From contig JACOSL010000031.1 in assembly GCA_016179045.1 (NCBI GenBank), positions 1 to 64,000 on the forward strand: a stretch of 64,000 nt of DNA, written 5' to 3'. How positions within the stretch are numbered: the first letter of the stretch is position 1; every line of letters starts with the position of its first letter. The DNA comes from Fimbriimonas ginsengisoli. GTDB lineage: Bacteria > Armatimonadota > Fimbriimonadia > Fimbriimonadales > Fimbriimonadaceae. The position numbers and the translations under genes are program-made. Of this stretch, positions 1-7,486 are shown in pieces. The notes beneath the pieces were generated by a model. That model worked only from the letters and a program-made list of their open reading frames with translations, was not told where the DNA came from and ran no database searches.

Positions 1-165
1 CGACCGTCTCGGGCACGTGGCACGGGTTGCGACCAGGTGCGCGATATCCATAAAGTAGGCGTCCCAACTCGGTCGTTCGCGCATTGTGAGGATTATGGAC
101 GGCTCCGCCGAATCAAAGGGCGTTTGCTCGGATGTTGGCCGGGGGCGGTCGTATACTGCTGGGCG

Positions 166-1422
166 ATGGACCCGGACAAGCTGTTCGAAGACGTTTTCGA
201 GAAATACTGCGCCCACTTCAACCCCGGGTTGGCACGGCTGGTGACCTTCGCCGGGTTCGGCATCGAAATGGAGGCCGAGGGCTGCATCATCACCGACCAC
301 GAGGGGCGCCGATTCATCGACTGCCTGGGTGGGTACGGCACCTTCGCCCTCGGGCACCGGCACCCCAAGGTGGTCGAGGCGGTCAAGCGGCAGCTCGACT
401 CGCTTGCTCTCAGCGGCAAGGCGTTCCTAACCAAGCAGGTGGCGGATCTCGCCGCCAAGCTGGCGGAAATCACACCGGAGGGCCTCGAATACTGCTTTTT
501 CTGCAACAGCGGCACCGAGGCGGTCGAGGCGGCGCTCAAGTTCGCGAAGGCGACGACGGGCAGATCCCGCTTCGTGAGCACCGAAGGCAGCTATCACGGC
601 AAGACGATCGGCGCTCTATCCGTCACCGGTCGCGAGAAGTATCGCAAGCCGTTCGAGCCCCTCTTGCCAGGGGTTGCGTTCGTGCCCTATGGAGATGCGG
701 CCGCCGCGGTCGCCGCCATCGACGACAAGACGGCGGCGATGATCGTGGAGCCCGTCCAGGGCGAGGGCGGCATCATCGTGCCGCCGGACGGATATTTGCG
801 CGAGTTGCGCAAAGCCTGCGATGCCCACGGAGCGCTGCTGATCGCGGACGAGGTGCAAAGCGGCCTGGGGCGTTCTGGCTACCTCTTCGCCTGCGAGCAC
901 GATGGCATCAGCCCCGACCTGATGCCTTTGGCCAAGTCGCTCGGCGGCGGGGTCATGCCGCTTGGGGTTGTGATCGGTACGCAGGCGGTTTGGGATGCGG
1001 TCTTCGGCCCCAACCCCCTGGCCCACACGAGCACGTTTGGGGGCAATGCGCTTGCGTGCGCGGCGGGCCTTGCCGCGCTCGAAGTGCTGCTCAGCGAAAA
1101 CCTGACCGAGCGATCGCGCGTGCTGGGAGCGAAGATGAAGGCGGCGTTCGAAGAGGTGGCCCGGCGGCACGCCGATCTCGTGCTCGAAGTTCGGGGCCGC
1201 GGCCTGATGATTGGGGTTGAGTTCCGCATGGACGAGGTGGGCGAAATCGTGGTGGCCCAACTCATGAAGCACGGCGTCTGCGTGGCTTATGCCCTGAACA
1301 ATCCTCGAGTGCTGCGCTTCGAGCCGCCCCTCATCATCGGTGAGGACCTCGTCGCACAGGTCGTGGAGGCTCTCGATTCTGCCCTCTCTGAAACCGAGTC
1401 CCTACTTGCGGAACTTGTCTGA
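166..1422 (+). CDS. Class III PLP-dependent aminotransferase (acetylornithine/putrescine type)
   Basis: A 418-residue fold-type I aminotransferase of the ornithine/putrescine/4-aminobutyrate subgroup, expected to move an omega-amino group from a diamine or amino acid to 2-oxoglutarate in the cytosol. The cofactor-binding segment FFCNSGTEAVEAALK, the Asp-containing IADEVQSGLGR strand and the probable Schiff-base lysine (about K257, in PLAKSLGGG) are all present. The open frame extends upstream to base 37, but the first 43 codons do not resemble the family, while ATG 166 (MDPDKLF) gives the usual length. No pathway partner is adjacent, so the substrate (putrescine, acetylornithine or other) is unresolved. 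The family call is firm; the specificity is not. Confidence 0.9.
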   Translation: MDPDKLFEDVFEKYCAHFNPGLARLVTFAGFGIEMEAEGCIITDHEGRRFIDCLGGYGTFALGHRHPKVVEAVKRQLDSLALSGKAFLTKQVADLAAKLAEITPEGLEYCFFCNSGTEAVEAALKFAKATTGRSRFVSTEGSYHGKTIGALSVTGREKYRKPFEPLLPGVAFVPYGDAAAAVAAIDDKTAAMIVEPVQGEGGIIVPPDGYLRELRKACDAHGALLIADEVQSGLGRSGYLFACEHDGISPDLMPLAKSLGGGVMPLGVVIGTQAVWDAVFGPNPLAHTSTFGGNALACAAGLAALEVLLSENLTERSRVLGAKMKAAFEEVARRHADLVLEVRGRGLMIGVEFRMDEVGEIVVAQLMKHGVCVAYALNNPRVLRFEPPLIIGEDLVAQVVEALDSALSETESLLAELV

Positions 1423-1547
1423 GGCCCCCGTTGTTGCTCTTATCGAAAGCGATTTGAAACCCCAAGAATCCTAGAGAAGTGAAAGCAAGGCGAAGGCGGG
1501 CGCGGATCAGAGAAGATCGGCGCCCGCCGCGCTCTTGGGGGGGGCCT

Positions 1548-1601
1548 TGCCGTGGCTCTGCTGTGGCTGTGCATGGCATTGCGATGGCTTTGCGGTGGCT
1601 T
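1548..1601. repeat. Five-unit imperfect 11-bp tandem repeat
   Basis: Units TGCCGTGGCTC, TGCTGTGGCTG, TGCATGGCAT (10 bp), TGCGATGGCTT and TGCGGTGGCTT lie end to end, with consensus TGCNRTGGCTN. The period is close to one helical turn. Function unknown. Confidence 0.75.
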
Positions 1602-1715
1602 TCCGGAACTCTTCCCCTTGCCGTTCAGGAGGAAGTCGGCCGAAGGCTCGTGTCGGTTCGATGGAGGTTAGTCCATCGTCACGTTTCGAGCCCAGTTGGC
1701 ATATGGTCGTCACCC

Positions 1716-1833
1716 AACGCCAAGGATGGCGTTGAACAGAAAATGGTGAGCAAGCGCCCGGAGGGCGCGAGCGAACCGAAGAAAACAACTCCCCTCCCTT
1801 GAGGGAGGGGAAGGGGAGGGTGATCGCAGGCTC
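1716..1833 (+). repeat. Dispersed intergenic repeat, family 1, copy A
   Basis: Starts with the imperfect palindrome AACGCCAAGGATGGCGTT (1716-1733). It continues through a segment rich in gcgcccggagggcgcgagcg and a second palindrome built on CTCCCCTCCC/GGGAGGGG, and ends near gggagggtgatcgcag. A clearly homologous copy lies in opposite orientation at 26823-26948. Copies in two spacers 25 kb apart indicate a non-coding repetitive element; no protein is encoded. Confidence 0.8.
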
Positions 1834-1995
1834 AGAAGCGACGGCCTCAGGAGGGGGTGAGCGCCGCGCGTGGGGAACCCGGTCGAAAGCTTCCGGAGAC
1901 TGGATGGCGTTGCAATTTGCGAGTCGCGCGCCGATGAACCTCCACCTGCGTGCGTTTCCGTCTACTTCGAAGGTCAGGTTGGTAGAATGCGCTTC

Positions 1996-3498
1996 ATGGC
2001 CGCAACCGCTCCCCCCCCAACTTCGCCCTTGTCCACGCTGAAGATGCGCCTGGGCGACATGAACGCCCTCCACGCCGCCATCGGCATCATGGATTGGGAC
2101 ATGCAAACCTATATGCCGCCGGGCGGATCGGAAGCCAGAGCCCAGCATGTGAGCCGCCTGATGCGCATGCACCACGACCTCTTCACCTCAGATGAAGTGC
2201 AGCGCCTGGTCGAAGAGTCGAGCCGAGGCGCGACAGGAGACGACGCAGCGATGCTGCGCGTGGTGAAGCGCGAGCTCGACCAGGCGACCAAGATCCCCGC
2301 CGCGCTCGTCGAGGAGAAAGCCAAGCTGACGTCCACCGCCTTCGACATTTGGGTCAAGGCGCGGGCGGCAAACGACTTCAAGAGCTTCGCCCCCTATCTC
2401 GAGCGCGTAGTCGAGATCGTGCGAGAGGAGGCCGAATACCTCGGCTACAAGGACCACATCTACGACGCCTTGATCGACCTTTACGAAGAGGGCGCGACCA
2501 CCGCCGATTGCCGCCAGATGTTCGATGGGATCAGGCAACCCCTAACGGACCTGGTGCGCGCGATCGCGGCCAAGCCGCAGGTTGACGATTCCGTGCTTCA
2601 TGGCGCCTGGAGCGAGCCGGCGCAAAAGGCTTTCACCGAAATGATCGTGAAGGCGGTGGGCTTCGATTTCCAGCGCGGACGGCAAGACAAGGCCGCCCAT
2701 CCGTTTTGCACGGGCTGGTCGATAGGCGATATCCGCCTGACCACCCGCTACAAGGACAACTTGCTCTCCGCCATCTTTAGCTCGCTCCACGAGGCGGGTC
2801 ACGGCATGTACGAGCAGTTCTCGCCAAAGGAGTGGGACCTGACACCGCTGTGCGGGGGCGTTTCCCTTGGGTTGCACGAGAGCCAGTCGCGTACTTGGGA
2901 GAACCTGGTGGGCCGAAGCCGCGCCTTCTGGGTGCGATTCCTGCCAGATCTCAAGCAGGCCTTCCCCCAGCTTGCGGCGCTCGACGTCGATAGCTTCTAC
3001 CGCATGGCGAATAAGGTGCAGCCTTCGCTAATCCGCGTCGAGGCGGACGAAGTGACCTACAACCTGCATGTGCTGATTCGATTCGAACTAGAGTGCGACA
3101 TGCTCACCGGGGCCTTGACTGTACGAGACTTGCCGGAAGCGTGGAGCTCCAAGTATCAGACCTATCTCGGCGTGAGGCCCGCGACCGACTCCGAAGGCTG
3201 CCTGCAGGACGTGCACTGGTCGGGCGGCTCGATCGGTTACTTCCCGACCTACTCGATGGGCACGGTCCTGAGCTTCCAGATTTGGGCGTCGATGGCGCGC
3301 GATCTGGGCGATCTGGATGCGGTGATCCAGCGGGGCGATCTGGCGAGCATCCACGGCTGGCTGGTCGAGAAGATCTATTCGCAGGGCAGGCGCTACACGC
3401 CCAAGGAGCTTGTGCAGCGGGTGACGGGCAAGCCGTTCGAAACGCACGACTACCTAAAGGGCCTGACCGCCAAGTATGCGGCGCTCTACGGTCTTTGA
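1996..3498 (+). CDS. M32 family metallocarboxypeptidase (carboxypeptidase Taq type)
   Basis: A 500-residue zinc carboxypeptidase that removes C-terminal residues from peptides in the cytosol. The zinc motif HEAGH (about residues 265-269) lies in SSLHEAGHGMYEQ, followed by the family-typical GVSLGLHESQSRTWEN, which supplies the third zinc ligand region. The N-terminal MDWDMQTYMPPGG matches the M32 signature. The length equals the usual ~500 residues. ATG 1996 (or 1987) is preferred over upstream in-frame starts because M32 proteins have only ~20 residues before the WDxxTYMPPGG segment. The GNAT gene overlaps its stop codon, suggesting co-transcription. Confidence 0.95.
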   Translation: MAATAPPPTSPLSTLKMRLGDMNALHAAIGIMDWDMQTYMPPGGSEARAQHVSRLMRMHHDLFTSDEVQRLVEESSRGATGDDAAMLRVVKRELDQATKIPAALVEEKAKLTSTAFDIWVKARAANDFKSFAPYLERVVEIVREEAEYLGYKDHIYDALIDLYEEGATTADCRQMFDGIRQPLTDLVRAIAAKPQVDDSVLHGAWSEPAQKAFTEMIVKAVGFDFQRGRQDKAAHPFCTGWSIGDIRLTTRYKDNLLSAIFSSLHEAGHGMYEQFSPKEWDLTPLCGGVSLGLHESQSRTWENLVGRSRAFWVRFLPDLKQAFPQLAALDVDSFYRMANKVQPSLIRVEADEVTYNLHVLIRFELECDMLTGALTVRDLPEAWSSKYQTYLGVRPATDSEGCLQDVHWSGGSIGYFPTYSMGTVLSFQIWASMARDLGDLDAVIQRGDLASIHGWLVEKIYSQGRRYTPKELVQRVTGKPFETHDYLKGLTAKYAALYGL

Positions 3499-4079
3499 GC
3501 TCGTGGGTTAAGCCGGTTACGCTGGTCGGGCGGACGATCAGGCTTGAGCCGCTGTGCGAGGCGCACGCCGCCTCGCTGGCGCGGCATGTGGAGCTCGATC
3601 TGTTTCTGCTCTTTGCCGGCCTTCGCCCTCGCGAGGCGAGCGAGCGGGGTCTGGCGGACTACATTCGGGGTCGGCTGGCGCTGCCCATGGTGCAGTCGTT
3701 CGCGATGGTGCTCCAGGAGGGCGGCGAGGCGGTGGGCCACTCCAGCTTCATGGACATCCAGGCCGAGAATTCGGGGCTGGAGATCGGTTCGACCTGGATC
3801 GCCCGGCCCTGGCAGGGCACGAAGGTGAACCCGGAGGCGAAGCTGCTCATGCTCGCCCATGCCTTCGACGAACTGGGGTGCGAGCGGGTGATGCTCAAGA
3901 CCGACCTGCGCAACCTCCAGAGCCAGCGTGGAATCGAAAAGCTGGGGGCGGTGAAGGAGGGGGTGCTGCGGCGCAACGTGCGCATGGTCGACGGCTATAT
4001 GCGGAGCACGGTGATGTATTCGATCCTGCGCGAAGAGTGGCCTAGGGTTCGCCAGGGGCTCGAGGCGCGGCTCGCCTAG
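3495..4079 (+). CDS. GNAT-family N-acetyltransferase (RimJ/RimL-like)
   Basis: A 194-residue acetyltransferase resembling the RimJ/RimL branch that acetylates alpha- or side-chain amino groups from acetyl-CoA. The N-terminal VTLVGRTIRLEPLCEAHA strand, the central EIGSTWIARPWQGTKVNPEAK (pyrophosphate-binding turn) and the C-terminal NLQSQRGIEKLGAVKEGVLRR are typical. No ATG lies near the conserved start. TTG 3495, overlapping the TGA of the upstream gene, gives the expected N-terminus (SSWVKPVTL) and implies translational coupling. Substrate unknown. Confidence 0.88.
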   Translation: MSSWVKPVTLVGRTIRLEPLCEAHAASLARHVELDLFLLFAGLRPREASERGLADYIRGRLALPMVQSFAMVLQEGGEAVGHSSFMDIQAENSGLEIGSTWIARPWQGTKVNPEAKLLMLAHAFDELGCERVMLKTDLRNLQSQRGIEKLGAVKEGVLRRNVRMVDGYMRSTVMYSILREEWPRVRQGLEARLA

Positions 4080-4128
4080 GGTGGTGTGGAATTAGCCGTG
4101 CACGGTTTGCGCTCGCCTAAGTCACGTG

Positions 4129-4322
4129 GACGCCATGGAAGAAGTCCCGGATGAAAGACGGCGAGCGAGTCCCGATGAAATCGGGACGAGCGACCCGAGG
4201 AAAATAGAATCACCCCTGCCACGCGGCGGGGGTCGGTGAGGCGACTCGTCCGACGAAGCGCAGCGAAGGCGGAAGCCGAACCGGGGGGTGGTGCTCCGCC
4301 GGTAGGCGGAGATGGTGAAACA
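4129..4322 (+). repeat. Dispersed intergenic repeat, family 2, copy C
   Basis: Begins GACGCCATGG and carries the landmarks gcgagcgagtcccg, atcacccctgccacg, cggcgggggtcggtgag and gaaccggggggtggtg, all shared in the same order with the copy at 26541-26724. It fills most of the spacer between the GNAT gene and the small HicB-like gene. Open frames on either strand here are by-products of the repeat. Confidence 0.8.
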
Positions 4323-4348
4323 GACGTACAATCGGGGGTAAACCTGCG

Positions 4349-4567
4349 ATGAGATACGCGATTCTGTTAGAGCCTCAGCCCGAGGGGGGCTTTACGGTGA
4401 CTGTTCCCGACTTGCCCGGATGCGTCAGCCAGGGTGAAACACCCGAGGAATGCCGCGCAAACATCGCGGAAGCGATTGAGGGATGGATTCTCACAGCACA
4501 GGCCAACGGCTGGCCCGTGCCGCGTCCAACCACGCGCTTCGACGAAGTCGAAGTTCGGGCCTCGTAA
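4349..4567 (+). CDS. Orphan HicB-like antitoxin-fold protein
   Basis: A 72-residue protein of the HicB/UPF0150 partial RNase-H-like fold. MRYAILLEPQPEGGFTVTVPDLPGCVSQGETPEE matches the family core almost throughout. In toxin-antitoxin pairs this domain binds and inhibits the HicA mRNA interferase. No HicA-like dsRBD-fold frame is seen on either side, and there is no C-terminal DNA-binding extension, so this is a solitary member whose role is unclear. It sits directly after a dispersed repeat. Confidence 0.8.
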   Translation: MRYAILLEPQPEGGFTVTVPDLPGCVSQGETPEECRANIAEAIEGWILTAQANGWPVPRPTTRFDEVEVRAS

Positions 4568-4603
4568 AGCGTGGCACAGCGTGCTCGCTCCCACTTACCG
4601 AGG

Positions 4604-4930
4604 TCAAGGGTTCAGCCTTCTGTATTCGAATCCAACGGCTGCCAAGTACGCAAAGAGCGCGACACTTATGCCTACTATGACGGCTCGACCCGCTGTGCTC
4701 GGGATGTCCGACTCGAGGGCAAAGATCAGTCCCTCAAATAAGGCTGCTGCGAGTATCCCTGTCGCCCACCGCCCGCTTAGCCTCAGCCACCTGACCACGA
4801 TGACGCCGATGATCAGCCAAATGAGGCCACAGATGACGAATCTAGCGCCGTCCTGAACGGCGCCTCCGGCCCCATACGCCGCCGCAATCAGCAGGGTGCA
4901 AACTAGAACCGGCAAGACATTCTTGGTCAT
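4604..4930 (-). CDS. Small multi-pass membrane protein, unknown function
   Basis: 108 residues with three or four hydrophobic stretches (VLPVLVCTLLIAAAYGAG, FVICGLIWLIIGVIVV, ATGILAAALFEGLIFAL, VIVGISVALFAYLAAVG). The topology and the LES motif after the third segment loosely recall the small membrane protein at 5784-6152, so the two may be related. No recognised family. Starts at ATG 4930; transcribed towards the HicB-like gene. Confidence 0.6.
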   Translation of the reverse strand: MTKNVLPVLVCTLLIAAAYGAGGAVQDGARFVICGLIWLIIGVIVVRWLRLSGRWATGILAAALFEGLIFALESDIPSTAGRAVIVGISVALFAYLAAVGFEYRRLNP

Positions 4931-4980
4931 GATGGGCCACGATCCTCGACTTCCGCGCGCCAGCTTATTTTGGCGGCAAG

Positions 4981-5101
4981 GGTGGAATGGGCTTTAGCCC
5001 GTGCAGTGCGTGGAAGTAAGGCAATCGGGGGTGGCACGGGCTTTAGCCCGTGCAGTGCGAGGAAGTAAGACAATCCGGGTGGCATGGGCTTTAGCCCGTG
5101 C
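4981..5101. repeat. Cluster of three REP palindromes
   Basis: Three direct copies at about 48-bp spacing, with inverted-repeat cores at 4989-5000 (GGGCT-TT-AGCCC), 5034-5053 (GCACGGGCT-TT-AGCCCGTGC, perfect 9-bp stem) and 5082-5101 (one mismatch). Each is preceded by GTGG(A/C)A. The spacers are also repeated (GCAGTGCGNGGAAGTAAGNC). They lie immediately 3' of the RAYT transposase, and an inverted copy lies 5' of it, the arrangement typical of RAYT-associated REP/BIME units. Confidence 0.88.
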
Positions 5102-5130
5102 AGCTTTGCAAGCGTGGGCACAAAGAGCTG

Positions 5131-5700
5131 TCAGCCTAGGCCGGGGGCTCTGCGAGTTTCCGACGCCCACCATGGGCAACGCACCACTTCCACGATCCCA
5201 GCCTTTCCCTCGTGTGCGCGCACGCTCGACCATGGCCAGTCGCGGGCATCGGCGCAGAGTCCACGCTCAACCGGGTTGTGGTGGATGTACTCGATGCTGC
5301 GCCAGGCGACGTTGCCCGACGAAATGTTGCGGTCATAGCCGCCGCCCTGCTGCCAGAAGCGGTACTCTAGCCGTCCTGAGGGTCGCTTCACAGCCGTGGC
5401 CGGGCGCAAATTCGGATGCAATGCGAAGGCTTGTCGCGCGACTGGCGCTTTGATTTGGCGCAAGATTTGCGCCACGGAGTGTTCGGCAGCCTCAGGGAAT
5501 AGTAGCACGTGGCAATGCTCTGGCATCACGACATACGCCCAAACCTGGAACTCGAGTCGATGCCGTGCTCGCTCAAGAGCGTGCACGAACGCTTCCGCGA
5601 CGCCCGGCAGGGTGAGAAACGGGAGGCGGTGATACGTGCTAAACGTGAGTTCGTGGGCCTCGCCGGGCGTGTCGTAGGATCGTCGAGTCTTGAACTTCAT
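5131..5700 (-). CDS. REP-associated tyrosine transposase (RAYT, IS200-like Y1 fold)
   Basis: A 189-residue Y1-type HUH single-strand transposase that acts on REP hairpins. The opening RRSYDTPGEAHELTFSTYHRLPFL, the HUH-like VMPEHCHVLLFP (His-x-His, usual HxH metal motif), and the C-terminal EYRFWQQGGGYDRN and YIHHNPVERGLCADARDWPWSS are hallmark RAYT segments. ATG 5700 is chosen because the family begins a few residues before RR.Y; the frame upstream is unrelated and runs into a REP. The YIHHNPVERGL block normally follows the catalytic Tyr helix. The gene appears intact. It is flanked by three REPs on its 3' side and one inverted REP on its 5' side, so it is probably the source of the REPs in this genome. 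Confidence 0.92.
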   Translation of the reverse strand: MKFKTRRSYDTPGEAHELTFSTYHRLPFLTLPGVAEAFVHALERARHRLEFQVWAYVVMPEHCHVLLFPEAAEHSVAQILRQIKAPVARQAFALHPNLRPATAVKRPSGRLEYRFWQQGGGYDRNISSGNVAWRSIEYIHHNPVERGLCADARDWPWSSVRAHEGKAGIVEVVRCPWWASETRRAPGLG

Positions 5701-5742
5701 GTGCGCCAGTGCGCATCTTAGCGCAGGGCATTTTTGTTCGTT

Positions 5743-5762
5743 GCACGGGCTAAAGCCCATGC
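5743..5762. repeat. REP palindrome, inverted copy
   Basis: GCACGGGCT-AA-AGCCCATGC, followed by CACCCGG, is the reverse complement of the REP units at 4981-5101. With them it brackets the RAYT gene. Confidence 0.88.
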
Positions 5763-5783
5763 CACCCGGAGACCGCAACCGAA

Positions 5784-6152
5784 TCAGCCCGACCCATGAG
5801 GCTGAACTGGCAGCATAAGAGTCAAGCAGATGGGCCAAAGCGCGGTAACGAAGAACCATGCAGATGGATGATGGTGTGCCGTGAGCGATTCCAAGACGAT
5901 CACGAGGCCCGTGAAACACAGCGCCAAGAGCGGGCCCCAGACTCGCCACCGGCGAACGTCGAACGGCGGCTGATCAGGCAGAATGCGTTGCGCCCAACGA
6001 TAGTAAAGTGCCGCTAACATGCCCCAGACTAGCCCTAAGAGCAACGGGACATACTGCGCTCCCGTGCCTAAATCCGCGAGAAACACGCCCGCAAGGAGAA
6101 AGGCGCCCGCTACGCATTCTGCCAAGAAGCGGCTCGCTCCGAAATACTTCAA
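5784..6152 (-). CDS. Small multi-pass membrane protein, unknown function
   Basis: About 122 residues with four hydrophobic segments (FLAECVAGAFLLAGVFLADL, YVPLLLGLVWGMLAALYY, VWGPLLALCFTGLVIVLES, WFFVTALWPICLTLMLPV). The frame extends further upstream into the HPPD gene, where its codons look like a shadow. TTG 6152, 16 bp after the HPPD stop, gives a compact protein starting LKYFGASRF. Probably translated from the HPPD transcript. No family recognised; the start is uncertain. Confidence 0.55.
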   Translation of the reverse strand: MKYFGASRFLAECVAGAFLLAGVFLADLGTGAQYVPLLLGLVWGMLAALYYRWAQRILPDQPPFDVRRWRVWGPLLALCFTGLVIVLESLTAHHHPSAWFFVTALWPICLTLMLPVQPHGSG

Positions 6153-6168
6153 CTCTTGCCTTGGGCCG

Positions 6169-7254
6169 CTAAAGCGTCCCGCGCAGGGCCTGCTCGCGCT
6201 CGATCGCCTCGAACAGCGCCTTAAAGTTCCCCTTGCCGAAGCTCTTGGCGCCTTTGCGGTGGATGATCTCGTAAAACAGGGTCGGGCGGTCGGTGATCGG
6301 CTTGGTGAAGATCTGGAGCAGGTAGCCCTCGTCGTCCCGGTCGACCAAGATCCCAAGCTGCGAAAGCTCCCCGATGTCCTCGTCGATCTTCCCGACCCGC
6401 TTGGGCAGTTCTTCGTAGTACGCCCGGGGCACGACGAGGAACTGCAGACCCCGCGCCTGCAGGCGGCTCACGGTGTGCACTATGTCGTCGGTGCGCATCG
6501 CCACGTGCTGGCATCCCGCTCCGCCGAAGAAGTCGAGAAACTCGTCGATCTGGGAGCGCTTCTTGCCCGGCGCGGGCTCGTTGATCGGGAACTTGACCCG
6601 CCCGTTGCCGTTGCTCATCACCTTCGACATGAGCGCGGTGTATTCGGTGGAGATGTCCTTGTCGTCGAAGCTGATGAGCTGCTTGAAGCCGAGCACGTCT
6701 TGGTACCACTTCACCCAAACGTTCATCTGGCCGAGCTCGACGTTGCCCACGCAGTGGTCCACCTCGATGAGCCCGATCGGGTCGCCCGGCTCGTTCATGT
6801 CGCGGTAGCCGGGCAGGAACCGGCCCTCGAACCGGTCGCGGTTGAGCATGGTGTGGATGGTCCGGCCGTAGGTCTTGATCCCGGCCGTTCGCACCTTGCC
6901 GTCGTCGTCCTCCAGCGTCACCGGCTCGTAGGCGGATTCGGCGCCGCGCGAGATTGCGGTCTTGTACGACCAGTCGACGTCGTCCACCTCGAAGGCGATG
7001 TCTTGGACGAAATCGCCATGCTTGGCCACGAGCTTGCTGAGCGGGTGGTCGGGCACGATCGCGGCGGTGAAGACCAGGCGCAATTGGTCCTGGGCGAGGA
7101 CGTAATCCACCTTGTCGCGCTGGCCCGTCTCGAGGCCGTTGTAGCCCACGATATTGAATCCGAACACGTGCTGGTAGTAGTAGGCGGACTGCCGCGCGTT
7201 GCCGACGTAGTGGCGGATATGGTCGACCTTGCGGATGGGGAAGCTGTCTTGCAT
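6169..7254 (-). CDS. hpd: 4-hydroxyphenylpyruvate dioxygenase
   Basis: A 361-residue Fe(II) dioxygenase that converts 4-hydroxyphenylpyruvate to homogentisate in tyrosine breakdown. Two vicinal-oxygen-chelate domains are visible: VDHIRHYVGNARQSAYYYQHVFGF at the N-terminus, and a C-terminal domain with the iron ligands His in EVDHCVGNV, His in CQHVAMRTDDI and Glu in TLFYEIIHRKG. The final GAKSFGKGNFKALFEAIEREQ helix is diagnostic. ATG 7254 is preferred over the TTG four codons upstream. No homogentisate dioxygenase or fumarylacetoacetase is adjacent, so the rest of the pathway must lie elsewhere. Confidence 0.97.
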   Translation of the reverse strand: MQDSFPIRKVDHIRHYVGNARQSAYYYQHVFGFNIVGYNGLETGQRDKVDYVLAQDQLRLVFTAAIVPDHPLSKLVAKHGDFVQDIAFEVDDVDWSYKTAISRGAESAYEPVTLEDDDGKVRTAGIKTYGRTIHTMLNRDRFEGRFLPGYRDMNEPGDPIGLIEVDHCVGNVELGQMNVWVKWYQDVLGFKQLISFDDKDISTEYTALMSKVMSNGNGRVKFPINEPAPGKKRSQIDEFLDFFGGAGCQHVAMRTDDIVHTVSRLQARGLQFLVVPRAYYEELPKRVGKIDEDIGELSQLGILVDRDDEGYLLQIFTKPITDRPTLFYEIIHRKGAKSFGKGNFKALFEAIEREQALRGTL

Positions 7255-7350
7255 GGCTGGCTCCAAAGATTCTCACTCGAATTATACAGGGGCTTGGCAC
7301 GGTTGCCGACCCTTGAGAAAGGCCCCGTTGAAGGCCATAATGAAGCCCGC

Positions 7351-7425
7351 GCCGCTGTAGCTCAGTGGTAGAGCAATCGCCTCGTAAGCGATAGGTCACG
7401 AGTTCGAGTCTCGTCAGCGGCTCCA
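7351..7425 (+). tRNA. tRNA-Thr (CGT anticodon)
   Basis: Cloverleaf with acceptor GCCGCTG/CAGCGGC, D arm GCTC-AGTGGTA-GAGC, anticodon stem ATCGC/GCGAT with loop CTCGTAA (anticodon CGT), T arm ACGAG-TTCGAGT-CTCGT, discriminator T and encoded CCA. Confidence 0.95.
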
Positions 7426-7486
7426 GGGCGCGGTTAGATTGCGCTCGTGTCTCCCAGACCTATTCTCTGCTTCAGCGCAGAATCGC

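Larger units (their letters stand above)
1423..1995. other. Non-coding spacer with tandem and dispersed repeats
   Basis: Several short frames open here, but none looks like a protein. The spacer holds an 11-bp tandem repeat array and one copy of a palindrome-led dispersed repeat, listed separately. The rest shows no recognisable structure. Confidence 0.7.

Noticed and set aside
4981-5110. CRISPR array
   Set aside because: Only three regularly spaced repeats, the spacers are themselves repeated, and there is no cas gene; the REP interpretation fits with the adjacent RAYT.
6019-7371. A 450-codon plus-strand open frame
   Set aside because: Exactly antisense to the well-supported HPPD gene and overlaps tRNA-Thr.
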